Position numbers and translations under genes: made by a program. Below, piece after piece: positions 56,355 through 64,000 of a DNA stretch of 64,000 bases. Every line of letters begins with the position of its first letter. The stretch's first letter is position 1. Source of the stretch: Prochlorococcus sp. AG-363-P08 (GTDB lineage Bacteria; Cyanobacteriota; Cyanobacteriia; PCC-6307; Cyanobiaceae); the NCBI GenBank assembly GCA_003278195.1, contig QCGE01000005.1, positions 38,265 through 102,264 of the forward strand, given 5' to 3'. The notes under the pieces were generated by a model, which worked only from the letters and a program-made list of their open reading frames with translations, had not been told where the DNA came from and did no database searches.

Positions 56355-57740
56355 TTATAATCTCATTGGAGATAAATCTCTTGGCACTATTCCTTTTAGG
56401 TCAACAATTACTCCTTTAGGAGTGGTTAGTATTTTCCACTTTTCTGTTGGCAGGTTTTTAAACTCTATATGAGCTACAGTCGCAATTACACCGTCAAATC
56501 TTTCGTTATTTGGGATCTCTTTAAGTACATTTAGGCCATACTCTTTAAATGAGGCATTTGCGTCCACCCAAGGGTCAACTATTAAGGATTCTATTCCATA
56601 CTTATTTAATTCGTTGATTACATCTACTACTCTTGTATTTCTTAAGTCTGGGCAGTTTTCCTTGAAAGATAGCCCTAGGATTAAAACTTTTGAACCACTA
56701 ATTTTTAATTCTCTGCTGGCCATTTCTAAGACCATTTGTTGAACCACCCAGGTTCCCATGCTGTCATTGATTCGTCGACCGGCCAGAACTATCTCTGGTG
56801 TGTAACCTAGCTGCTGTGATTTGTGAGTTAGATAATATGGATCTACACTTATACAATGACCACCGACTAAGCCTGGTCTAAATGGAAGGAAGTTCCATTT
56901 AGTCCCTGCTGCTTCGAGTACATCCAATGTGTCAATACCTAGTTTTTGGAAAATAATTGCCAACTCATTTACTAGTGCAATATTTAGATCTCTTTGGGTA
57001 TTTTCTATGACTTTTGCAGCTTCTGCGACTTTAATATTTGGAGTTAGGTGTGTACCAGCTTTTATTATTGATGCATAGAAAGAGTCAATCCATTTGGCGG
57101 CTTTTTTATTACTTCCACTTGTCACTTTTGTGATACTTGTTAGTTTATGCTTTGTATCTCCAGGGTTAATTCTTTCAGGGCTGTAACCACAATAGAAGTC
57201 TTTATTAAATACTAGTCCAGACTCTCTCTCAAGTATCCCAACACATATTTCTTCTGTAGCTCCAGGGTAAACAGTACTTTCATAGATTACTATCGGAATG
57301 GTTTTATGTTTGGAATCTTTCTGTATCTCTAATCTTCCCTTTAAAGCTCTACCAACTGTTTTGCTTGCTTTCTCCAAAGGTGATAAATCTGGCTTCTTTG
57401 CTGCATCAATCGGTGTCGGTACAGTGACGATAAAAACATCGGCATTGGCTAGTGATCTTGGCTCACTACTAAGATCTAAAAGGCTTGCAAGATTAATTTC
57501 TTCAGAATTAGTTTCATTTGTGTAGTCTTTACCCTTACGAATCTCATCTATTCTTAATTGATTAATGTCAAAACCAATAACTTTTCTTCTCAAAGGGATA
57601 CCAGTTATACAACATTTCTGAGGCTTCCCAAATTCAACTGCTAGGGGTAGCCCTACATAGCCAAGCCCAATAACAGCAACTGTACAAGTGGGCAAATCAG
57701 GTAACGCACCTTCTTTCGATGAAGTATCTTCAGATGTCAT
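56355..57740 (-). CDS. Nucleotide-sugar dehydrogenase (TviB/WecC type)
   Basis: The 461-residue enzyme (start ATG 57740; a TTG seven codons earlier is less likely) belongs to the UDP-GlcNAc/UDP-ManNAc 6-dehydrogenase group: VAVIGLGYVGLPLAVEFGK, VTVPTPIDAAKKPDL, YESTVYPGATEEICV and the catalytic Cys in GLVGGHCISVDPYYLTHK. It differs in type from the animal-like Ugd at 45518. It likely makes a HexNAc uronic acid donor. Its start overlaps the end of the epimerase gene by 11 bp. Confidence 0.9.
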   Translation of the reverse strand: MTSEDTSSKEGALPDLPTCTVAVIGLGYVGLPLAVEFGKPQKCCITGIPLRRKVIGFDINQLRIDEIRKGKDYTNETNSEEINLASLLDLSSEPRSLANADVFIVTVPTPIDAAKKPDLSPLEKASKTVGRALKGRLEIQKDSKHKTIPIVIYESTVYPGATEEICVGILERESGLVFNKDFYCGYSPERINPGDTKHKLTSITKVTSGSNKKAAKWIDSFYASIIKAGTHLTPNIKVAEAAKVIENTQRDLNIALVNELAIIFQKLGIDTLDVLEAAGTKWNFLPFRPGLVGGHCISVDPYYLTHKSQQLGYTPEIVLAGRRINDSMGTWVVQQMVLEMASRELKISGSKVLILGLSFKENCPDLRNTRVVDVINELNKYGIESLIVDPWVDANASFKEYGLNVLKEIPNNERFDGVIATVAHIEFKNLPTEKWKILTTPKGVIVDLKGIVPRDLSPMRL

Positions 57741-58752
57741 AAAAATCTCGGTACCAGGCAATAAAGCGGGTTACACCTTCTTTGACCGAAGTGTTTGGCT
57801 TGAAACCAATCCATTCTTCTAATGAAGTTGTGTCAGCAGAGGTCGCAGGAACATCACCTGGCTGGATAGGTAGGAATTCTTTTTGAGCCTTGATGTTAAG
57901 AGCTTCCTCAATTGCTTCTATATATTCCATTAAGGGAGTTGGGTTGGAGTTCCCAATATTAAAAACTTTATGTGGAGCCCAGCTTGTTGATTTGTTTGGA
58001 CTTTGAGTGTCGAAATCTCGATCTCCAGTGGCAGGTTTGTCAAGAAGTAAAAGCAAGCTTTCAATTATGTCGTCTATATATGTGAAATCTCGCACCATAT
58101 TGCCTTTGTTAAAGACTTTTATAGGCTTTCCTTTGAGCATTGCGTCTGTAAATAGGAAAAGTGCCATGTCTGGACGACCCCATGGACCATATACGGTAAA
58201 AAAACGTAGTCCAGTCGCAGATAAACCATACAGGTGGCTATAGGTGTGTGCCATTAACTCATTGGCTTTTTTGCTTGCTGCGTAAAGGCTGACTGGATGG
58301 TCAACTCCATCCGTCTCGGAAAATGGCAAACGGGTATTCCCTCCATATACCGAACTGCTACTTGCATATAAAAGGTTCTTGATTCCCTGATGCCTACACC
58401 CCTCCAGAATGTTTCCGAAACCAACGAGATTAGATTGGATATAGGCGGATGGGTTCTCTATTGAATATCTAACACCTGCCTGTGCAGCAAGGTTAACTAC
58501 AGCATTAGGCTTGTTTTTAATGAAAACCTCTTCGGTGCATTTTGAATCTCCAATATCACCAATAATCATCTTGAAAGGAGTTCCTGTCTTTGCGGCTGTT
58601 GCTTCAAGCTTTTTTAGGCGAGCCTTTTTTAGATTCGGATCGTAGTAAGGATTTAAATTGTCTAACCCATAAACAGGTTGCCCATTCTGTAATAGTCGAT
58701 TACAAAGATGAAAACCTATAAAACCAGCGGCTCCAGTAACCAGAACAGACAT
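57730..58752 (-). CDS. UDP-glucuronate 4-epimerase-like (CapI/LpsL family)
   Basis: The 340-residue short-chain dehydrogenase/epimerase has TGAAGFIGFHLCNRLL, GLDNLNPYYDPNLKKARL (the NPYYD motif is typical of UDP-glucuronate 4-epimerases), NLAAQAGVRYSIENP, SSSSVYGGN and the catalytic YAASKKANE. It would convert UDP-glucuronate from Ugd to UDP-galacturonate. First gene of the minus-strand glycan run; its promoter lies in the ~170 bp shared with the divergent export gene. Confidence 0.92.
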   Translation of the reverse strand: MSVLVTGAAGFIGFHLCNRLLQNGQPVYGLDNLNPYYDPNLKKARLKKLEATAAKTGTPFKMIIGDIGDSKCTEEVFIKNKPNAVVNLAAQAGVRYSIENPSAYIQSNLVGFGNILEGCRHQGIKNLLYASSSSVYGGNTRLPFSETDGVDHPVSLYAASKKANELMAHTYSHLYGLSATGLRFFTVYGPWGRPDMALFLFTDAMLKGKPIKVFNKGNMVRDFTYIDDIIESLLLLLDKPATGDRDFDTQSPNKSTSWAPHKVFNIGNSNPTPLMEYIEAIEEALNIKAQKEFLPIQPGDVPATSADTTSLEEWIGFKPNTSVKEGVTRFIAWYRDFYDI

Positions 58753-58923
58753 GCAGATTCAGGGCGTTGAGTTGTGATTGACAAATTTAGGTGAGTTGAT
58801 TCATTCCAACCAGGTTTAGTTCAAGCCATCCTTTAAGAGTCTTAAGGCCTTGACCTGCTGGCCAGTAGTTCTACCGGCTACCAGAGGATGTCCTTGGACT
58901 GATTGGCGAATAAGTTCTCTCTC

Positions 58924-60114
58924 ATGAACAAGCCAAAAACTGGCCCTCCGCATATTTTCTCTACCAGCTTAGCGGTCTTGGTGTCTAGTTTGTTAATTCC
59001 ACAACCGGCTTATGCATCCCCTGAAAATAATAAGTCTTTAGCGTTAATTAGTAACCCTTCAACGGTTGTAGATATAGAAGATGATGATAGTTATATTCTT
59101 GGACCAGGCGATACTATTCTTCTGGAGATGATAGAGATACCAGAACTCTCTGCTTATTACAAAGTAGGAGTAGATGGAAAGGTGCATATGCCTAGATTAC
59201 GTGGAGTCAAGGTGGAAGGATTATCCATTAATGGCTTAACTAAAATGCTTACATCTAGGTATAAAGAATTTGTAAAAGACCCGCAAATATATATACAATT
59301 AGTGAGACATAGGCCGATAAGAATATATGTCGGTGGTGAAGTTAGTAGGCCTGGTTACTATACACTTTCTGGTGCAAATATAACTGCATTAGGAGATGGG
59401 AACGAACAAACTTCTTTGCCCCTTGGTGATTCGGAAAGTATTAATCCCCAGGGTGAAATTAGGTCAACTCAAAGAATGTTAAATCAAGACTCAAGGTTGA
59501 ATGTTTTCCCTAGGCTATTTGATGCCATTCGGGCTAGCCGAGGAATTACTCCTTATTCAGATCTTTCAAGTGTTGAAGTGACAAGAAATCGACCAATTGA
59601 TGTTGGTGGAGGAAAAAAACGAACTAAGATTAATTTCTTGTCTCTTCTGACAACAGGAGATGAAAGTCAGAATATTCGTCTTCTGGATGGAGATTTTGTA
59701 AAGGTAAAGAGAAGCAAGTATATACTTCGAGAACAATTATTGAATGCTAGTCAAACTAATTTGACGCCACAATTCTTTAGAGTGTTTGTTACTGGAAGAG
59801 TGCAGTCACCAGGTACTCTTACAGTTCCGCAGGGCTCAAGTCTAAATAAAGCATTATTGGCAGCATCGCCAAAGTTACTTAGAGGAAAGGTTGAGTTTGT
59901 GCGTTTCAATAAGGGAGGTAAAGTTGATCGCCGTGTATTTAGTTATAAGCCTACAGCTGCTGTCACTGATTACCGTAACCCTATATTAATGCCAGGGGAT
60001 ATTGTTCGTGTTCAGGATTCATTGTTTACAAGTTCAATGGAAGTAATCAAAGAGGTATCAGAACCTTTTGTTGGCGTTTACTCTCTCTATAGACTTTTTG
60101 AGGGGGCTTTCTAG
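58924..60114 (+). CDS. Polysaccharide export protein (Wza/KpsD-like, OPX family)
   Basis: The 396-residue protein has a signal peptide (IFSTSLAVLVSSLLIPQPAYA), a polysaccharide export domain (ILGPGDTILLEMIEIPELSAYYKVGVDG near residues 60-90), an SLBB region (RPIRIYVGGEVSRPGYYTLSG) and another (FRVFVTGRVQSPGTLTVPQGSSL). OPX proteins form or gate the outer-membrane exit of capsule. I choose ATG 58924; an in-frame TTG at 58903 would add 7 residues. No lipobox is evident. It is followed 9 bp later by the Wzz-like gene. Confidence 0.9.
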   Translation: MNKPKTGPPHIFSTSLAVLVSSLLIPQPAYASPENNKSLALISNPSTVVDIEDDDSYILGPGDTILLEMIEIPELSAYYKVGVDGKVHMPRLRGVKVEGLSINGLTKMLTSRYKEFVKDPQIYIQLVRHRPIRIYVGGEVSRPGYYTLSGANITALGDGNEQTSLPLGDSESINPQGEIRSTQRMLNQDSRLNVFPRLFDAIRASRGITPYSDLSSVEVTRNRPIDVGGGKKRTKINFLSLLTTGDESQNIRLLDGDFVKVKRSKYILREQLLNASQTNLTPQFFRVFVTGRVQSPGTLTVPQGSSLNKALLAASPKLLRGKVEFVRFNKGGKVDRRVFSYKPTAAVTDYRNPILMPGDIVRVQDSLFTSSMEVIKEVSEPFVGVYSLYRLFEGAF

Positions 60115-60123
60115 CTATTAGTT

Positions 60124-61773
60124 ATGAAAGAAAACAAAACTCAACTTCCTTATAATATTTCAGACGAAGAGGACGGTCTAGAGTTCTCTGACGTATTTAA
60201 TTTTTTATGGCGGAATAAAAAACTAATTACTATTTCCACAGTTTTATTTGCTACAGGAAGTACGTTATATGCTTATTCAATAGATCCAAAGTGGGAAGGG
60301 AGCTTTCAGATTGTTATTTCATCTACTAAGAAGCAAAGAAGCTCAGATGCAGGGAGTTTAAGTCCTGGAACTATTCAAAGTTTGATGGGTGGATTAGGGG
60401 GTGGCTTCGGGATGGAGCTGGGGACAGAAGTTGTCGTCTTGGAAAGTCCATCTGTTCTAATGCCAGTATTTAACTATGTTAAAAAACAGAAGTATGGTGA
60501 TGAGCCAACTACCTATAGCTATAAGTCTTGGTTCGGAGAAAATGTTCGGGTTAGAAGGTTGCCAAAGACAAAAGTATTAGATGTTTCTTATCGAGATACA
60601 GATAAATCATTCATTATTCCAGTTCTAAATAAAATCAAAGATGTTTACAAGGAATACTCTATCCGCGAGAGAAAACAATCTCTGGACAAAGCAGTTGACT
60701 ATGCAAAGAGGTTGTCAGCTGAATATAAGGAAAAAGCTGAAAAATCTAACCGAGAATTAGATAATTATGAGATGAGATATGGTATTAGGTCTAATGGTAA
60801 ATGGGCTGCTTCTACTAACAGTGGAAACCTTGCGAAAATCGTATCAAGTTCACTTAGAGGGCGGAGTGGCTTAATTAGTACGGCTGGCGCTCTTCAGTCA
60901 GCAGTTACTGGAGGCAACAAAGCCGGTGACCCCATTGCTGACCTTGCAAGTATTAATAGGGAGCTTATTCGGCGTAGGTCTATTTTTAATGAAAATGACC
61001 CTACTATTAAAGCTCTAGAAAGAGAACGTGATTCTGTAAGGGAATATATTGAGATTAGTGCAGGAGGGAGCATATCTTCTCCATCAGAACAGCCTAGAAG
61101 TAGAGAACATGCTCAAGAAATAATGGTTCGATATAAACAGATAGCTAGGTCTGCCCAACGAACTTATCGTACACAGACTTCTTTAGAGGATATGCTTATT
61201 GAGCTTCAGTTGGAGCAAGCACGTGCAGATAAGCCATGGGAATTAATTTCTACCCCAACTCTGATAGATGACTTTCCTGTATTTCCTAGCAAAAAAACAA
61301 TAGTAATTATTGGGGCAATTTTAGGCGGACTATTTGGTTGTTTAAGCACCTTTGCTAGAGAAAAAATGACTGGGAAAGTTTATATTGTTAATGCATTTAC
61401 TAAGCAGTTACCTTGCCCGCTTCTACAGGAAGTTCCTTCTTCGGATAATAGCCGTTGGAAGAGACCTCTTAGTATAATTTCTGCACAGATGTCTAGAAAT
61501 ACAAGTACCTCTTCAGCAGGACTTCTTCCTGTAGGGGATGTTGACCCTGAGGATATAAAAGAGATTGATAATCAACTACGCAATGGATTAGGCAAGAAAG
61601 ACCTAACTGTTTCTAGTGATCCTCTCTCGCTTAAAGATTGTTCTTCAATTCTCTTGGTAGTAGAGCCTGGGAAAATAACTTCTTCAGAGTTGAAGGCATT
61701 ATCTAGTCAGCTTATTATCCAAAATACTCCTCTTATGGGCTTTATTGTCTTAGATCCATACACGAAAGCTTGA
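60124..61773 (+). CDS. Wzz-like chain-length regulator / polysaccharide copolymerase
   Basis: The 549-residue protein has a first membrane helix at residues ~33-53 (LITISTVLFATGSTLYAY), a periplasmic coiled part, the Wzz signature near the second helix (PTLIDDFPVFPSKKTIVIIGAILGGLFGCLSTF, residues ~378-412), then a cytoplasmic tail. The tail ends SILLVVEPGKITSSELKALSSQLIIQNTPLMGFIVLD, resembling the end of a BY-kinase/Wzc domain, but no Walker A motif and no Tyr cluster is visible. It is thus a copolymerase with what looks like a degenerate kinase tail. Confidence 0.88.
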   Translation: MKENKTQLPYNISDEEDGLEFSDVFNFLWRNKKLITISTVLFATGSTLYAYSIDPKWEGSFQIVISSTKKQRSSDAGSLSPGTIQSLMGGLGGGFGMELGTEVVVLESPSVLMPVFNYVKKQKYGDEPTTYSYKSWFGENVRVRRLPKTKVLDVSYRDTDKSFIIPVLNKIKDVYKEYSIRERKQSLDKAVDYAKRLSAEYKEKAEKSNRELDNYEMRYGIRSNGKWAASTNSGNLAKIVSSSLRGRSGLISTAGALQSAVTGGNKAGDPIADLASINRELIRRRSIFNENDPTIKALERERDSVREYIEISAGGSISSPSEQPRSREHAQEIMVRYKQIARSAQRTYRTQTSLEDMLIELQLEQARADKPWELISTPTLIDDFPVFPSKKTIVIIGAILGGLFGCLSTFAREKMTGKVYIVNAFTKQLPCPLLQEVPSSDNSRWKRPLSIISAQMSRNTSTSSAGLLPVGDVDPEDIKEIDNQLRNGLGKKDLTVSSDPLSLKDCSSILLVVEPGKITSSELKALSSQLIIQNTPLMGFIVLDPYTKA

Positions 61774-61815
61774 TTAAATGTTTAATTTCTGCTCTTCTTT
61801 TATAATTAAGAAAAT

Positions 61816-61857
61816 ATTTCCCCCCCTCGCAGATGACTTGTTGCGGGGAAATTTTTT
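61816..61857 (+). terminator. Terminator between the Wzz-like gene and the barrel gene
   Basis: ATTTCCCC (61816-61823) pairs with GGGGAAAT (61845-61852), with an inner GCA/TGC pairing, and is followed by a run of six T (61852-61857). It starts 43 bp after the Wzz-like stop. The following gene on the same strand begins 31 bp later, so it would need its own promoter or partial read-through. Confidence 0.82.
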
Positions 61858-61887
61858 GTTACTAGTAGACTTTCCACTTTTTTTCTG

Positions 61888-63954
61888 ATGAATTACGTAA
61901 GTTCGTCAGGAAAGATTGTAGGAGCAGCATTGCTTATGCAATTGCTGTCCCTTTCTACTGTTCAGGCACAGGTTGTTTGGGAGTTGGATTCGGACGTAAA
62001 TGAGGACAAGAAATCCAAACTTGGTAAATCTTCTTCACCTTATGCTGCTGGTATTAATCTAAAGAAAGAAAAGGCGGATAAACCAGTAAGCAATAATTCT
62101 TCTGCAGACTCTAATAATGAACTAGCAGATAACAAAGAGGTGAAGTGGGAAGTTGTTCCTGAAAATCCTATTGAGAAAAGAGAAACCACTGTATGGGAAA
62201 TATTACCTGAGCCAAATACAGAAATGGATGATAAACAATTGCAGGATAAATTCTATGGCTTAGAGATTCAAAGGCCTGAAAACATTGAAGAAGCGGAGCA
62301 AATTCTCCGTTCTCTTCAACCAACCCCAGAAGATTATCAGTTACCTTTGAGATTGGGTTCTGCTGTTCCTACCGCTAATCAAGTTCAGGAATCAGATATA
62401 AGGCTAAGTGCATCTCAAATATCTCCATTTAGTGCAGGTGTTGCTGGCGGAACTGGCAATCAAAACTATTCCTTGCAATTTGATAGTGGAATCACTGACC
62501 GCTTACAGCTTTCAGGGTTTGTTTCGCAGGCTGATGACCCGTTATTTGCGAAGTTAAAGAACTTTAGTGTGCAGCCTGGAAACTTTTGGGAGAGTTATGG
62601 AGCAGAAGTTAAATATAGAATAGCTAGTGATAAATATCGTCTTTATGAAGATGCTCAAGGGAAATATTGGAATCTTGCAATTGTTGCTTCCTTAGAAGGT
62701 TGGAATGTAGGCAGCGGTGGTTGTGATTCTGCTGCCTGCAAGGGAAAAGATGATGCGAGCCCTAATATTTTCAATAACTCTGGACAAAGAGTTTTTACAA
62801 GAAATTTAGTGGGTTCATTGTCACTGCCTCTTAGTTGGAATGTTTCTAAAGATTGGCAAATAAGCATCAGCCCTGGCGTAAGTTTTTTACCTTCTACCCA
62901 GGGTTCAGGTCAGGGTGGCTCCGGGGATTTCTATGGGAATAATGTTTGGTTTTCAGGGGGATCTTTGTGGAGACCTATTCCGGAATTAGAGCTATTTAGT
63001 TCTGCTCTTCTTCCTTTCGGGCCTGGAAATAACAGTTTTGATGAAAATTTAGTTTTTGAGAGAGTACCTATTTTTGCAGGTGGCATTACTTGGAATATGA
63101 ATCCTCGTATTGCTCTGGAGGGGGCTTTGACTAATGGATGGGGGCTTACACCTGCAACTTCTTTGCTTGCATTGCCTTCTTCTAATCAGCTTGGCTATTC
63201 TGCTCGCTTTATTTATAACTCCGGAGCGGCTGATACTCCTCAATTGCCTTTTTCCCCTCGTCAAGGCTCACTATCTATAGGTGGTCTGACCGTAAATACA
63301 GCTCTTGTCCCTCCAGATGGGACAACAAATGTTTGGGCTAATTTGGATAATAAGGGAAATATGTTTGGATCTTTGTCATATTCAATTTCTAATATTTTTC
63401 AGTTGGACCTATATCAGGCAGGCTTATTTAATGGAGTCAAAACTGCTGGCGGAGAACCTTCCTCCAGTTTAGCTCAAAATTACACCACAGATGGAGGTCT
63501 TCATTGGAGGGTTGGAGGTAAGGCTGTTGCATTAAGTCCATTAAGAGGTGCTCCTTTTTGGACTGCAGGACGAATAAGTCTTGGAAGGAATAACGATGTT
63601 AAAAGTTATCAGGGGTATATATTTGCTGAATCAATAAATACATGGGAAGCGAATTCATGGTTGGCACTAAATATAAATCCAAAGATCGCATTAAGTGGTG
63701 TTAGTGATCCTTGGGGGATAGGAATAAGTGCAAATATTCAATTAGGTAAGAAATTTCAATTTATTCCAGAGGTTAATATTGTAGGCTCGCATATGGATGC
63801 AACAAACACAACATTTGCTCTTCGATGGCTCGCAATTCCAGAAAGTACTTTCTTAGACCTTTATATAAGTAATGCAGCTGGATTAACCGATATAGCCCAA
63901 TTAATGCGTACTAATGACACGCGCATTGGAGGCAAGGTAAGTATTGTTTTTTAA
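61888..63954 (+). CDS. Large predicted outer-membrane beta-barrel protein, unknown family
   Basis: I do not recognise a named family. The 688-residue product has a signal peptide (GAALLMQLLSLSTVQAQ), a polar N-terminal ~130 residues with a repeated V-x-W-E motif (VVWEL at 29, VKWEVV at 85, TVWEIL at 101), and a long region rich in aromatic, Gly and Ser residues with alternating hydrophobic strands, ending in the barrel-like C-terminus GGKVSIVF. Its place after the Wza- and Wzz-like genes suggests a surface or export role, but a terminator separates them. The short 5' gap and the start ATG at 61888 fit. Confidence 0.75.
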   Translation: MNYVSSSGKIVGAALLMQLLSLSTVQAQVVWELDSDVNEDKKSKLGKSSSPYAAGINLKKEKADKPVSNNSSADSNNELADNKEVKWEVVPENPIEKRETTVWEILPEPNTEMDDKQLQDKFYGLEIQRPENIEEAEQILRSLQPTPEDYQLPLRLGSAVPTANQVQESDIRLSASQISPFSAGVAGGTGNQNYSLQFDSGITDRLQLSGFVSQADDPLFAKLKNFSVQPGNFWESYGAEVKYRIASDKYRLYEDAQGKYWNLAIVASLEGWNVGSGGCDSAACKGKDDASPNIFNNSGQRVFTRNLVGSLSLPLSWNVSKDWQISISPGVSFLPSTQGSGQGGSGDFYGNNVWFSGGSLWRPIPELELFSSALLPFGPGNNSFDENLVFERVPIFAGGITWNMNPRIALEGALTNGWGLTPATSLLALPSSNQLGYSARFIYNSGAADTPQLPFSPRQGSLSIGGLTVNTALVPPDGTTNVWANLDNKGNMFGSLSYSISNIFQLDLYQAGLFNGVKTAGGEPSSSLAQNYTTDGGLHWRVGGKAVALSPLRGAPFWTAGRISLGRNNDVKSYQGYIFAESINTWEANSWLALNINPKIALSGVSDPWGIGISANIQLGKKFQFIPEVNIVGSHMDATNTTFALRWLAIPESTFLDLYISNAAGLTDIAQLMRTNDTRIGGKVSIVF

Positions 63955-64000
63955 TTAGATTTCTGTACTTATTGAGTTCACTAAAAGCTCTATTCCATTA
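63955..64000. other. End of window
   Basis: 46 bases after the barrel gene stop, AT-rich, no feature seen. Confidence 0.4.

Overview
The window looks like a chromosomal segment of a marine picocyanobacterium, most likely a low-light-type Prochlorococcus. The reasons are the dense, AT-leaning gene layout; the photosystem genes psbK, psbEFLJ, ycf48 and a membrane-anchored rubredoxin; ndhC-ndhK-ndhJ of the cyanobacterial NDH-1 complex; the Mg-chelatase D subunit; small cyanobacteria-only families (DUF3181, DUF3155, DUF3769); and an NtcA-type promoter in front of the ammonium transporter. The genus call rests on protein resemblance and gene order only; no database search was run. I see no transposase, prophage, CRISPR array or rRNA. 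Two tRNA genes are present.

Layout. 1-9041: the tail of an outer-membrane DUF3769 protein, then a minus-strand run (GT4 sugar-phosphate transferase, cinA, leuC, leuD), glyA, tRNA-Arg, three small conserved genes and murJ. 9123-13598: sfsA, amt with an elaborate promoter/leader and a clear terminator, ispH and a DoxX-like gene. 13657-23099: purH, an esterase, DUF3155, a soluble histidine kinase, cobS, tgt-psbK, a WecG/TagA glycosyltransferase, a Gfo/Idh oxidoreductase, a CNNM/CorC-type transporter and tRNA-Met. 23207-34670: pyrE-ygfZ, a TM0106-type nuclease, phosphohexomutase-rdgB, a carotenoid oxygenase, hisB, fabI, a thioredoxin-fold protein, a DegT aminotransferase, a Nudix hydrolase and folK. 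34720-45219: chlD, an MCE/ABC lipid-transport pair, a membrane-anchored YvcK/CofD protein, ndhJ-K-C, rubA-ycf48, psbEFLJ and mtnP.

45518-63954 is an accessory surface-polysaccharide region: animal-like UDP-glucose dehydrogenase, hisS, a YdcF-like protein, a glycosyltransferase, asparagine synthetase-like AsnB, an EpsG/Wzy-like polymerase, a second glycosyltransferase, an MsbA/PglK-like ABC exporter, a TviB/WecC-like dehydrogenase, a UDP-glucuronate 4-epimerase, then on the other strand a Wza-like export protein, a Wzz-like chain-length protein and a large predicted outer-membrane barrel of unknown family. Together they suggest synthesis, flipping, polymerisation and export of a uronic-acid-rich, possibly amidated capsule or exopolysaccharide.

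The points most worth a second look are: the capsule locus with an ABC flippase instead of Wzx and a Wzz protein with what looks like a decayed kinase tail; the orphan barrel with a repeated V-x-W-E motif; tandem NtcA boxes plus two competing hairpins before amt; an 18-bp perfect inverted repeat between fabI and its divergent neighbour; and a histidine kinase with an altered ATP-binding G1 box.
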